The notes under the pieces are model-generated. The model had not been told where the DNA came from. It made no database searches and was given only the letters and a program-made list of their open reading frames with translations. Position numbers and translations under genes: made by a program. From assembly GCF_018863195.1 (NCBI RefSeq), contig NZ_JAHKRT010000005.1, forward strand, positions 186,001 to 250,000: 64,000 bases of DNA. Reading direction: 5' to 3'. This DNA is from Sphingomonas quercus (lineage in GTDB: Bacteria > Pseudomonadota > Alphaproteobacteria > Sphingomonadales > Sphingomonadaceae). This document shows, in pieces, positions 8,444 to 16,271 of this stretch. Every line of letters starts with the position of its first letter. Within the stretch, counting starts at the first letter, position 1.

Positions 8444-8863
8444 TTATGCATCAATTTCGCAACCGCCACCGTCCTCGATCCGCAGCGTTTCGGGCACAAA
8501 ACCAGCGCCGCGCCGGATCCGCCACAGCGTTATATCTGCATCCGTAACGATCATCCACAGCGCGAGCGGGTCGAATGCCAGCGCCGCATCGCGCGGCGAC
8601 GGGCGGGCGACGCCATTCGGATGGGAGTGATAATGGCCGATTACCGCCGGTCCCCCGGCCCGCGCCGCGCGGATCGCGGCGATGTGGACGGCGGGGTCGA
8701 GTTCGAAACTGTCGGCCGGATCGGCCGCGAGGTTGGCAGCGGGCATGGTGGAGACGATCCGCCCCGGCCCTCCGAGCAGCAGGCCGCAGACCTCGCGTCC
8801 CGGAGAGGCCGCCGCACGGGCCATCAACGCTCCTGCGAGCGACCTTGAAATCGCCGTCCCCAT
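8444..8863 (-). CDS. JAMM/Mov34 (M67) family metallopeptidase
   Basis: A single-domain JAB/MPN+ metalloprotease of 139 residues. The zinc site is complete: E24 (REVCGLLLG) and the HSHP signature GHYHSHPNG with H79 and H81, then S89 and D92 at the expected spacing (HxHP-x6-S-x2-D). Bacterial relatives remove C-terminal residues from sulfur-carrier proteins or act as small peptidases. No carrier gene is adjacent, so the substrate is unknown. The ATG at 8863 is preceded by a GTG two codons upstream that is also possible. Its start is only 18 bases from that of the divergent rluD. Confidence 0.85.
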   Translation of the reverse strand: MGTAISRSLAGALMARAAASPGREVCGLLLGGPGRIVSTMPAANLAADPADSFELDPAVHIAAIRAARAGGPAVIGHYHSHPNGVARPSPRDAALAFDPLALWMIVTDADITLWRIRRGAGFVPETLRIEDGGGCEIDA

Positions 8864-8881
8864 CCCCACATCGCGTAGGCG

Positions 8882-9838
8882 ATGAACACGGGGGTGTCGA
8901 TCGAATCGGTGACGATTTCCGGGGAGGCGTCCGGCTGGCGGCTCGATCGCGCGCTGGCCCATGCGCTCCCTGCACTCTCGCGCGAGCGGTTGAAGACGTT
9001 GATCTCGGCCGGCCATGTCAGCGACGCGGCCGGCGTTCCGCGCCGCGACCCCGCGGAGAAGACCATCGCCGGCGCCACCTTCGCGGTGGCGGTGCCGGCG
9101 CCGAAGCCGGCGCATAATGTGGCGCAGGACATCCCGCTCGCGATCGTGTTCGAGGACGAGCATCTGATCGTCGTCGACAAGCCGGCCGGCCTCGTGGTCC
9201 ATCCGGCGGCCGGCAATTTCGACGGGACGCTGGTCAATGCGCTGCTTCACCATTGCCGCGGCACCTTGTCCGGAATCGGCGGGGTGGAGCGGCCCGGCAT
9301 CGTCCACCGCATCGACAAGGACACCTCGGGGCTGATCGTCGCGGCCAAGCACGACAAGGCGCATGAGGGCCTTGCCGCCCAGTTCAAGCGCCACTCGATC
9401 GACCGGCGCTACCGGGCGATCGTCGCAGGCCTGCCCAACCCGACCTCGGGCACGGTCGACGCCGCGCTCGCCCGATCGGCGACCAACCGGCAAAAGATCG
9501 CGATCGTCTCCGCCGACCGCGGCCGGCGCGCCGTGACCCATTATCGGCTGGTCGAGCCGCTGGCCGGCGCGTCGCTGGTCGAGTGCCGGCTGGAGACCGG
9601 GCGGACCCATCAGGTTCGCGTTCATATGACGTCAATCGGCCATCCCCTATTAGGGGATCCGACCTATGGAAGACTGCGTCCTCCGATCACCGCCACGCTG
9701 GCCCGGCTGGGCTTTGCCCGGCAGGCCTTGCACGCGGCACATCTCGGCTTCGTACATCCGGTGACAAGTGCAACTTTGGCCTTTGAAAGCGTTATTCCTG
9801 CGGACATGCAGGGCGTGATCGGAGCGCTTCGTCTATAA
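8882..9838 (+). CDS. rluD: 23S rRNA pseudouridine synthase RluD
   Basis: Makes pseudouridines in helix 69 of 23S rRNA. The 318-residue protein has an N-terminal S4 RNA-binding domain (about 18-75: RLDRALAHALPALSRERLKTLI) and a catalytic domain with HRIDKDTSGLIV, where D145 is the catalytic Asp. LETGRTHQVRVH and HPLLGDPTYG follow as in the family. The start at 8882 lies in a very short divergent gap with the JAMM peptidase gene. An in-frame GTG a few codons downstream is an alternative. rpoH follows on the same strand, 114 bases later. Confidence 0.93.
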   Translation: MNTGVSIESVTISGEASGWRLDRALAHALPALSRERLKTLISAGHVSDAAGVPRRDPAEKTIAGATFAVAVPAPKPAHNVAQDIPLAIVFEDEHLIVVDKPAGLVVHPAAGNFDGTLVNALLHHCRGTLSGIGGVERPGIVHRIDKDTSGLIVAAKHDKAHEGLAAQFKRHSIDRRYRAIVAGLPNPTSGTVDAALARSATNRQKIAIVSADRGRRAVTHYRLVEPLAGASLVECRLETGRTHQVRVHMTSIGHPLLGDPTYGRLRPPITATLARLGFARQALHAAHLGFVHPVTSATLAFESVIPADMQGVIGALRL

Positions 9839-9952
9839 GCGGCGGGCAGACTCGTCGCGAGACTTTCGATCAGAGCCAACGAAGCAATGCGTTGGCGCAA
9901 CGGACATGGCCGGTGGCAAAGGACCGGCCAGAGCATGAGGGAGCAAAAGATC

Positions 9953-10858
9953 ATGGCAAGCGGCAACGTCCCGGCGACGATCCCCGCACTCGGCGGCGAG
10001 CAGAGCCTCAACCGCTACCTCGCCGAGATCCGCAAATTCCCCCTCCTCCAGCCGGAGGAGGAATATATGCTGGCCAAGCGTTTCCAGGATCATGGCGATC
10101 CGGACGCGGCAGCCCGCCTCGTCACCTCGCATCTGCGCCTCGTGGCGAAGATCGCGATGGGCTATCGCGGCTATGGCCTGCCCGTGTCGGAGCTGATCTC
10201 CGAGGGCAATATCGGCCTGATGCAGGGCGTGAAGAAGTTCGAGGCCGATCGCGGCTTCAGGCTGGCGACCTATGCGATGTGGTGGATTCGCGCCTCGATC
10301 CAGGAATATATCCTGCGCTCGTGGAGCCTGGTGAAGATGGGCACCACCGCCGCACAGAAGAAGCTGTTCTTCAACCTCCGCCGCATGAAATCCAAGCTGG
10401 ACGCCTTCGAGGAAGGCGATCTCCGGCCGGAGCATGTCGCCAAGATCGCGAAGGATCTCGGCGTCACCGAGGATGAGGTGACCTCGATGAACCGGCGCAT
10501 GGGCCATGGCGGCGACACGTCGCTCAACTCGGCCGTGCGCGAGGACGGCGAGGCCCAGTGGCAGGACTGGCTGGTCGACGAGGACCCGCTGCAGGACGAG
10601 CGTCTCGCCGAGACCGAGGAGCGCCATGTCCGGCACGGCCTTCTCGTCGAGGGCATGGACGCGCTCAACGACCGCGAGAAGCATATCCTCACCGAGCGGC
10701 GCCTGACGGACGACCCGAAGACGCTGGAAGAACTTTCCCAGGTCTATGGCGTCAGCCGCGAACGCGTCCGTCAGATCGAGGTGCGGGCGTTCGACAAGCT
10801 GCAAAAGGCGATGATGAAGCTCGCCGGCGGCAAGGGGCTGCTGCCGCAACCGGCCTGA
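9953..10858 (+). CDS. rpoH: RNA polymerase heat-shock sigma factor RpoH (sigma-32)
   Basis: Directs RNA polymerase to heat-shock promoters. The 301-residue protein has region 2 (LVTSHLRLVAKIAMGYRGYGLP, ELISEGNIGLMQ, FRLATYAMWWIRASIQEYI) and the RpoH box QKKLFFNLR at 135-143 that identifies it as sigma-32. Region 4 ends it (TLEELSQVYGVSRERVRQIE). The start MASGNVPATI at 9953 has GAGGGAG nine bases upstream. An in-frame ATG at 9887 would add 22 residues without support. A strong intrinsic terminator follows. Alphaproteobacteria often have a second rpoH; none is seen here. Confidence 0.95.
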   Translation: MASGNVPATIPALGGEQSLNRYLAEIRKFPLLQPEEEYMLAKRFQDHGDPDAAARLVTSHLRLVAKIAMGYRGYGLPVSELISEGNIGLMQGVKKFEADRGFRLATYAMWWIRASIQEYILRSWSLVKMGTTAAQKKLFFNLRRMKSKLDAFEEGDLRPEHVAKIAKDLGVTEDEVTSMNRRMGHGGDTSLNSAVREDGEAQWQDWLVDEDPLQDERLAETEERHVRHGLLVEGMDALNDREKHILTERRLTDDPKTLEELSQVYGVSRERVRQIEVRAFDKLQKAMMKLAGGKGLLPQPA

Positions 10859-10877
10859 AGCGCCTGACAGGTTGACA

Positions 10878-10916
10878 GGCCGGCCCGTTCCCAAAGGAGC
10901 GGGCCGGCCTTTTTTT
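10878..10916 (+). terminator. Rho-independent terminator of rpoH
   Basis: A 13-base stem (GGCCGGCCCGTTC pairing with GAGCGGGCCGGCC, one G-T pair) with a six-base loop is followed by seven T residues. It lies 19 bases after the rpoH stop. Confidence 0.93.
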
Positions 10917-11110
10917 GTATCCGACGCCCCGTGCCCGCCCGGCGGGAATTTCGTGTCCGGGAGCGGATTAACGTGGGGGGGCCTCGTCGCCCGACGCCCA
11001 CAGAAAAGCGACGAAATGCGCGCTCTTTTCGCCTTTGCAACAAATCGTAATCCAGCGGTTACAAGCCGGGCGCACCGCCGCCCCGACTTGGGGGCGGAAA
11101 GGGTTGCGCG

Positions 11111-11317
11111 ATGGGCGTCGACATCATTCCCAGCGATTGCGCGGCGGGGCGGCACAAGCCGCGCGGACGGCCGCCAGCCGACGCCAGCGGCGTGACGCGC
11201 GGCATCTGCCGTTATTGCGGCATCTCGATCATGCGGACGCTGGCGACGCGCAGCTGGTATCCGTCGGGCCTGTTCGGCGGACGTCCCGATCAGGCCAGCC
11301 CGAGCGCGCGATCGTAG
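11111..11317 (+). CDS. Small CxxC-containing hypothetical protein
   Basis: Encodes 68 residues beginning MGVDIIPSDCAAGRHKP, with a central GICRYCGISIMRTLATR and the segment SWYPSGLFGG. The CxxC pair, together with the earlier C10 and H14, could hold a zinc ion. A GGAAAGGG ribosome binding site lies about eight bases before the ATG. The composition (aromatic and cysteine residues, not a random arginine/proline shadow) supports real coding. The last 28 bases overlap the 3' end of the convergent glycosyltransferase gene. Function unknown. Confidence 0.55.
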   Translation: MGVDIIPSDCAAGRHKPRGRPPADASGVTRGICRYCGISIMRTLATRSWYPSGLFGGRPDQASPSARS

Positions 11318-12504
11318 ATGCGCTCCAGCGCCTGCGACGCCTGGGCCATGCCATAGAGCGCGGTCATCCGCCGATGCCCCTCCGCACCCCAGCGCTCGAG
11401 CAGGGAGGGGTCGTCGTAGATCGCGGTTATGCAGTCGGCGATGCCGGCCTCGATGCGGGCATTGGCATCCTCGACGGCGGCGACACGGGCGGCGCCGGGC
11501 TGCTCCATGCCGGCCCAGCGGCCATCGGCGCGGAGCGGCAGGTCGACGAGCCAGCCCGTCTCCCGATGGGCGATCAGCTCCGGCAGCGCGCATAGCCGCG
11601 TGCCGAGCACCGGCACGCCGAGCATCGCCGCCTCGATCGGCAGCCAGCCGAGACTCTCGTCAAGCGAGGTGTAGATGGTGATGTCGTGGGCGAGCAGTTC
11701 CGGGAACACCTGCGCGTAAGGGATCGGCCCGGTGAAGCGGATCCAGTCGCGCTTGCGGGCCTCGGCGCGCCAAATCCCGGCATCGGGAAGCGCATTGGCG
11801 AAAGTGTGGCTGCTGGTCTCGAAATCACCGATCAGCGTCAACGTCAGGTTCATGCCCTGCGCGCGCAGCCGATCGAACGCGCGGATGGCGTGCATCGCGC
11901 CCTTGTGGAACAATTGGGTACCGAGCACGACCGCGCTCAGCGGCTTTTCCGCGAAGGGGGTGCGAATCCCACCCGGCTGGCGGCTCGTGCCAGGAGCGTA
12001 GACGTCGGGAATGGCGCCGCGAAACACGTCCATCTTGTCGGTGAGATGGCCGAAGCCATGCTTCTCGAAGGTGCGGGCGGCGAAACCGCGGGCAAACTCG
12101 CTCAGGGCGAGGATCCGCTTGCAGCGCTTGCTCTCCAGAATGCCGAGGCCGCGGCGCATCTGCGCCTCGCTCGGATTGCCGAGATAGCGCGGCAGTTCCA
12201 GCTCGAAGGAGACCACGAAGTCGCGATTGAGCGGCACCGCGTTCCAGGTGTGGACCAGCGGCACCGACGCATCGAGGATGAACGGCGTGAAGCGATGATA
12301 GGTGCTGCCGTCGCGATCCAGCCGCCGCAACGGCAGGCTGGCGAGCCGGCGGTGGCGATAACGCTGCGTATCCAGGCCGTAGATGACGTGGCTGGAGCCG
12401 TAGCACGGATTGATCATGCCGATCGTGGTGACGCCAGGCTCCGGCCGCTGCCACGGATAGAGCCGCTCGGGCGCACCGGCGATCGACTTGCTTTGCGTTG
12501 CCAT
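11290..12504 (-). CDS. Glycosyltransferase, GT4-like
   Basis: A 404-residue cytoplasmic glycosyltransferase with a GT-B fold. The C-terminal half has the donor-binding region: VVLGTQLFHKGAMHAIRAFDRL, LTLIGDF, RFTGPIPYAQVFPELLAHDITIYTSLDESLGWLPIEAAMLGVPVLGTR. The E-x7-E type motif is SLGWLPIEAAMLGVPV. The N-terminal half has no signal or membrane segment. The acceptor is unknown. It follows an acyltransferase on the same strand with a 39-base gap, so the pair may modify a surface glycan. Confidence 0.82.
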   Translation of the reverse strand: MATQSKSIAGAPERLYPWQRPEPGVTTIGMINPCYGSSHVIYGLDTQRYRHRRLASLPLRRLDRDGSTYHRFTPFILDASVPLVHTWNAVPLNRDFVVSFELELPRYLGNPSEAQMRRGLGILESKRCKRILALSEFARGFAARTFEKHGFGHLTDKMDVFRGAIPDVYAPGTSRQPGGIRTPFAEKPLSAVVLGTQLFHKGAMHAIRAFDRLRAQGMNLTLTLIGDFETSSHTFANALPDAGIWRAEARKRDWIRFTGPIPYAQVFPELLAHDITIYTSLDESLGWLPIEAAMLGVPVLGTRLCALPELIAHRETGWLVDLPLRADGRWAGMEQPGAARVAAVEDANARIEAGIADCITAIYDDPSLLERWGAEGHRRMTALYGMAQASQALERIYDRALGLA

Positions 12505-12543
12505 GGCGGATTTCTAGCCCAAGCCTGAGAAACAAAGAAGGCG

Positions 12544-13152
12544 TCAGCCCTCCGGGTAGAAATGACGGCGGCGGGCGGCAACGAGCCGGCGCTCCAATGC
12601 CGGATCGAAGCGGTCGCCGCGCTCGGCGAGCAGAGCGGCCCAAGGCAGATCGCCGGCCTCCGCCTGCCGCCGGGCGAGAAGATCGGAGACGGTGCCGATC
12701 GGCCGTGCCGGGACGCCGGCGACGATGCTGTCGGGCGGCACGTCACGCGTCACCACCGCGCCGGCGGCGACGACTGCGTCCGGGCCGATCGTCACGCCCG
12801 GCATGATGATCGCCTGATGGCCGATGAAGACATTGTCGCGGATGTCGATCTTCCCGACGGCATCGATGCGCACGCCATAGGCTGCCTCCATCATGCCGAC
12901 GGAGCCGTCATGGCCGATCAGCGTGCACGCGGCGAAATGGACGTTGTTGCCGATCCGCACATAAGCGGGATCGAGAAAGGCGGTGGTGTTGAGGATGCTG
13001 CAACGTTCGCCGATCGACTGGAAGCCGCCGTGCCGGCGCAGATACTCGGCATAGTCACGCGGTGACGGACGGCAGAGCCGAACCCACAGGCCCCGCCCCT
13101 TGCCCGTCCGCATCGCTCGCCGGGCGATGAACCTGCGCACCAGACCGATCAT
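12544..13152 (-). CDS. Acyltransferase of the left-handed beta-helix (hexapeptide repeat) family
   Basis: The 202-residue protein shows hexapeptide repeats typical of acetyl- or acyltransferases: [72 protein letters not shown]. The ending [11 protein letters not shown] is the standard coenzyme A-binding end of the helix, and the H in IGHQAI is the likely catalytic base. Such enzymes acetylate sugars of polysaccharides or lipopolysaccharide. It sits between adk and a glycosyltransferase on the same strand, about 56 bases after adk. Confidence 0.83.
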   Translation of the reverse strand: MIGLVRRFIARRAMRTGKGRGLWVRLCRPSPRDYAEYLRRHGGFQSIGERCSILNTTAFLDPAYVRIGNNVHFAACTLIGHDGSVGMMEAAYGVRIDAVGKIDIRDNVFIGHQAIIMPGVTIGPDAVVAAGAVVTRDVPPDSIVAGVPARPIGTVSDLLARRQAEAGDLPWAALLAERGDRFDPALERRLVAARRRHFYPEG

Positions 13153-13208
13153 CGCCTAACCCCCTGTCCATCCTCCGACGGCCCGATCGGCAGATAGAAG
13201 CGAAGCGC

Positions 13209-13853
13209 TCAGCCGTCCAGAATGGCCGCGATCGCCGCCGTCACTGCATCCATATCGGCCATGCCGTCGACCCGCGAGACGAGGCCGCGGGCCTCGTAAT
13301 AGGGAAGGATCGGCGCCGTCTTGGCGCGGTACTCGGCCATACGGGTGCGCACCGTCTCGGCGTTGTCGTCCGGCCGGCGCTTGAACTCGTGGCTGCCGCA
13401 GACGTCGCACCTGCCCTCGACCTTCGGCAGGTGGAAACGATCATGATAGCCGGTGCCGCATGCGGCGCAGGTGAAGCGACCGACGATGCGCTCGACCAGC
13501 GCGTCCTCGTCCACGTCAAGCTCGATGACGTGATCCAGCTTCCGCCCGCGCTCGGCGAGCAGCAGATCGAGCGCTTCGGCCTGGGCCTGGGTGCGGGGAT
13601 AGCCGTCGAACGTGGCACCGCCGCTGGCGTCCTGATCCAGCCGCTCGCCGATCAGCGCCGAGACGATCGCATCGGAGACGAGCTCTCCCGCCTCCATCAC
13701 GGCCTTCACCTTGAGCCCGACCGGCGTCTCCGCCTTCACCGCCGCACGCAGCATGTCGCCGGTGGACAGCTGGATCATGCCGCGGGCCTTTTCCAGCCGC
13801 GCCGCCTGGGTCCCCTTGCCGGCGCCCGGCGGTCCGAGCAGGATGATGTCCAA
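13209..13853 (-). CDS. adk: Adenylate kinase
   Basis: Interconverts ATP and AMP with two ADP. The 214-residue protein has the P-loop GPPGAGKGTQ at 7-16, STGDMLR, and the AMP-binding segment TFDGYPRTQ. The LID is the long form and carries four cysteines (C129, C132, C149, C152) that bind zinc. It is 45 bases after secY, the last gene of the ribosomal block. In many alphaproteobacteria rpsM, rpsK, rpoA and rplQ follow here, but not in this window. Confidence 0.96.
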   Translation of the reverse strand: MDIILLGPPGAGKGTQAARLEKARGMIQLSTGDMLRAAVKAETPVGLKVKAVMEAGELVSDAIVSALIGERLDQDASGGATFDGYPRTQAQAEALDLLLAERGRKLDHVIELDVDEDALVERIVGRFTCAACGTGYHDRFHLPKVEGRCDVCGSHEFKRRPDDNAETVRTRMAEYRAKTAPILPYYEARGLVSRVDGMADMDAVTAAIAAILDG

Positions 13854-13898
13854 GGTTGTTCTCCCCCTGTTTGTCCCAATCGCGAGCCGGCGCTGCCC

Positions 13899-15269
13899 TT
13901 AGCGCCGGATCGCGCCGCCCTTCAGCTTCGCCTTCTTGATGAGATCGCCATATTGATGGGCGAGCAAGTGGCTCTGGATCTGGGTGACCGTATCCATCGT
14001 CACGTTGACCACGATCAGCAGGCTGGTGCCACCCAGATAGAAGGGGATGCCGAGGCGCGAGATCAGGAATTCCGGCACCAGGCAGATCACCGTCAGATAG
14101 GCGGCGCCGAGCACTGTGATGCGGGTCAGCACATAATCGAGATAGGTCTCGGTGTTCTTGCCCGGCCGGATGCCCGGGATGAAGCCGCCATATTTCTTCA
14201 GATTCTCCGCCGTCTCCTCCGGATTGAAGATCACGGCGGTGTAGAAGAAGCAGAAGAAGATGATGCCGCCGGCATAGAGCGCCATGTAGAGCGGCGAGCC
14301 GTGCTGGAGCAAAGTCGTCACGGTGATGATGAAATCACCCCAGCGGCTCTCGCCGGCGACGCGCTGGCCGGCGAATTGCACCAGCGTAAGCGGCATCAGC
14401 AGCAGCGACGAGGCGAAGATCGGCGGAATCACGCCGGCGGTGTTGATCTTCAGCGGCAGATGGCTCTTGTCCGCCTGCATCAAACCCCGCGCCGTCTGGC
14501 GCTTGGGATATTGGATCAGCACGCGCCGCTGCGCGCGCTCCATGAAGCAGATGAAGCCGATCAGGCCGAGCACCAGTACCACCATGCCGATGATCGCCAC
14601 CGGCGACATCGACCCGGTGCGCCCGCCCTCGAACAGGTTGGCAAGCGCCACCGGCAGATGGGCGACGATGCCGGCCATGATGATCAGCGACACGCCGTTG
14701 CCGATGCCGCGGCTGGTGATCTGCTCGCCCAGCCACATCAGGAACATGGTGCCGCCGATCAGCGTGATCACGGTGGTGACGCGGAACACGAGACCCGGCT
14801 CGACCACCGCCGACATGCCCTGCGCCGCGCCCCAGCTCTCGAGGCCGACGGCGATGAACCATCCCTGGATCGCCGTCAGCAGCACCGTGCCGTAGCGGGT
14901 GTATTGGTTCAGCTTCTTGCGGCCGCTCTCACCTTCCTTCTTGATGGCGGCGAGCTGCGGGCTCAGCGAGCTCGCCAGCTGCACCACGATCGAGGCGGTG
15001 ATGTAGGGCATCACGCCGAGCGCGATGAGGCTCATCCGCTCCAGGCTGCCGCCAGAGAAGGTGTTGAAGAAATCGAGCACGCCACCCTGGGTGGTGGCGA
15101 AAAGCGTGGCCATGGCGCGCGGGTCGATGCCCGGCAGCGGCACGAAGCTGAGCAGCCGGAACACGATCAGCGCGCCGAGCGTGAACCACAGCCGTTTCTT
15201 GAGGTCGGTCGCCTGCGAAAACTTCGCAAAGCTGAGATTGGCGGCCATCTGGTCGGCGGCGGATGCCAT
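13899..15269 (-). CDS. secY: Protein translocase subunit SecY
   Basis: The channel-forming subunit of the Sec translocon in the inner membrane, with ten predicted membrane segments over 456 residues. Recognisable parts are RLLSFVPLPGIDP, FFNTFSGGSLERMSLIALGVMPYI, GNGVSLIIMAGI and the C-terminal GGTSLLIVVNVTMDTV. The ATG at 15269 follows about 120 bases of non-coding DNA after rplO, longer than any other gap in the spc block. That gap holds a promoter-like and a terminator-like signal. Confidence 0.97.
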   Translation of the reverse strand: MASAADQMAANLSFAKFSQATDLKKRLWFTLGALIVFRLLSFVPLPGIDPRAMATLFATTQGGVLDFFNTFSGGSLERMSLIALGVMPYITASIVVQLASSLSPQLAAIKKEGESGRKKLNQYTRYGTVLLTAIQGWFIAVGLESWGAAQGMSAVVEPGLVFRVTTVITLIGGTMFLMWLGEQITSRGIGNGVSLIIMAGIVAHLPVALANLFEGGRTGSMSPVAIIGMVVLVLGLIGFICFMERAQRRVLIQYPKRQTARGLMQADKSHLPLKINTAGVIPPIFASSLLLMPLTLVQFAGQRVAGESRWGDFIITVTTLLQHGSPLYMALYAGGIIFFCFFYTAVIFNPEETAENLKKYGGFIPGIRPGKNTETYLDYVLTRITVLGAAYLTVICLVPEFLISRLGIPFYLGGTSLLIVVNVTMDTVTQIQSHLLAHQYGDLIKKAKLKGGAIRR

Positions 15270-15293
15270 GATGCGTGTCAGTCCCGAAAAGCG

Positions 15294-15325
15294 AAAACGG
15301 CGGAGCGCCCGTTGGCCCCCCGCCG
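15294..15325 (-). terminator. Terminator-like hairpin between rplO and secY
   Basis: On the minus strand CGGCGG pairs with CCGCCG around a 16-base GC-rich loop and is followed by TTTTCGCTTTTC. It could terminate or attenuate transcription coming from rplO before secY. The stem is only six base pairs and the loop is large. Confidence 0.45.
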
Positions 15326-15328
15326 CTT

Positions 15329-15357
15329 CATATAGTCTGCCAATCCCGCTTGTCTAA
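15329..15357 (-). promoter_or_regulatory. Candidate housekeeping promoter for secY-adk
   Basis: The minus strand reads TTAGAC-N17-TATATG, close to the sigma-70 consensus with ideal spacing. It is about 60 bases upstream of the secY start. The expected start point falls inside the 5' arm of the neighbouring hairpin, so transcripts from here would lack that hairpin. Confidence 0.45.
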
Positions 15358-15388
15358 GGCGTGATGCGGCCAAGCGACGGGAAAGGCC

Positions 15389-15913
15389 TCAACCGGCCTT
15401 CTTCGCGTCGCGCTTGCTGTTCTTCTTGGCAGCGGCCTTCTCGGCGGCAGGAACCACCTCGATGACCTCGACCGAGCCGCCAGCGGCCTCGATCGCCGCC
15501 CTGGCAGCGGCGCTGGCACCGGCCACGCGCAGCGACAGCTTCGACGAGATCGCGCCCTTGGCGAGCAGGCGCACGCCATGCTTGCCGCCGCGGGCGACGC
15601 CCGCCGCCTTCAGCGCGGCATGATCGACGACGCCATCGGTCGCGAGCGTGCCGGCCTCGATCAGCTTCTGCAGCTGGCCCAGATTCACCTCGGCATAATC
15701 CTTGGCGAAGGGGTTGTTGAAGCCACGCTTCGGCAGCCGCATGTGGAGCGGCATCTGACCGCCCTCGAAGCCCTTGATGGACACGCCTTCGCGGCTCTTC
15801 TGGCCCTTCTGGCCTCGGCCGGCAGTCTTGCCCAGGCCGGAGCCGATGCCGCGGCCGACGCGGACGCGATCCTTGCGGGCGCCCTTGTTGTCGGTGATTT
15901 CGTTGAGCTTCAT
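15389..15913 (-). CDS. rplO: 50S ribosomal protein L15
   Basis: A large-subunit protein of 174 residues. The N-terminus [34 protein letters not shown] is the L15 hallmark, followed by [18 protein letters not shown]. The C-terminus is extended with an alanine- and lysine-rich tail ([14 protein letters not shown]), longer than E. coli L15 (144 residues). Part of the spc operon, between rpmD and secY. Confidence 0.96.
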   Translation of the reverse strand: MKLNEITDNKGARKDRVRVGRGIGSGLGKTAGRGQKGQKSREGVSIKGFEGGQMPLHMRLPKRGFNNPFAKDYAEVNLGQLQKLIEAGTLATDGVVDHAALKAAGVARGGKHGVRLLAKGAISSKLSLRVAGASAAARAAIEAAGGSVEVIEVVPAAEKAAAKKNSKRDAKKAG

Positions 15914-16030
15914 GTCTGCACTCGCTTTCGCTTTTGTCGCGCTGGATGGGGTGTAGCGATCAACAGACCGCGCCGCCCCAGCCCAATTCCGTCCGCCCTG
16001 AAGGAGAGGCCGGGCCTGTCTCAGTTTCCT

Positions 16031-16073
16031 GTCGACAAGCTCGATGCCTACTCAGGGCGAACGGAGTAGGCAC
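16031..16073. repeat. REP-like palindromic element between rpmD and rplO
   Basis: The segment contains GTCGACAAGCTC, then an inverted repeat CCTACTC...GAGTAGG flanking AGGGCGAAC. These words (GACAAGCTC, CAGGGCGAACGG) resemble the short extragenic palindromes scattered through sphingomonad genomes. It enlarges the rpmD-rplO gap to about 175 bases. Copy number cannot be judged from one window. Confidence 0.45.
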
Positions 16074-16088
16074 AGAAGGGGGAAGGGC

Positions 16089-16265
16089 TCAGCCCTCGAC
16101 CTTCACCATATGCTGCACCTTGCGGATCATGCCGCGAACCTCGGGGCTATCCTCGAGCTCACGGCTGCGGTGCATCTTGTTGAGGCCGAGACCGATCAGC
16201 GTCGCACGCTGGTCCTTGGTCCGCCGGATCGGCGAGCCGGTCTGGGTCAGCTTGATCTTCGCCAT
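16089..16265 (-). CDS. rpmD: 50S ribosomal protein L30
   Basis: A short gene of 58 codons. The protein starts [20 protein letters not shown], contains [17 protein letters not shown] and ends [15 protein letters not shown], a full L30. It starts 6 bases after the rpsE stop and fits the conserved order rpsE-rpmD-rplO. Confidence 0.96.
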   Translation of the reverse strand: MAKIKLTQTGSPIRRTKDQRATLIGLGLNKMHRSRELEDSPEVRGMIRKVQHMVKVEG

Positions 16266-16271
16266 GGCGAA

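Noticed and set aside
8864-9625. Long minus-strand frame upstream of the JAMM peptidase (about 250 codons in frame with it)
   Set aside because: It is antisense to rluD, has no family similarity, and a rare-residue composition (Arg, Gly, Asp, His) typical of shadow frames in GC-rich DNA.
13389-15335. 648-codon plus-strand frame across adk and secY
   Set aside because: Antisense shadow of two clear genes; rich in His, Gln, Arg and Asp with no recognisable domain.
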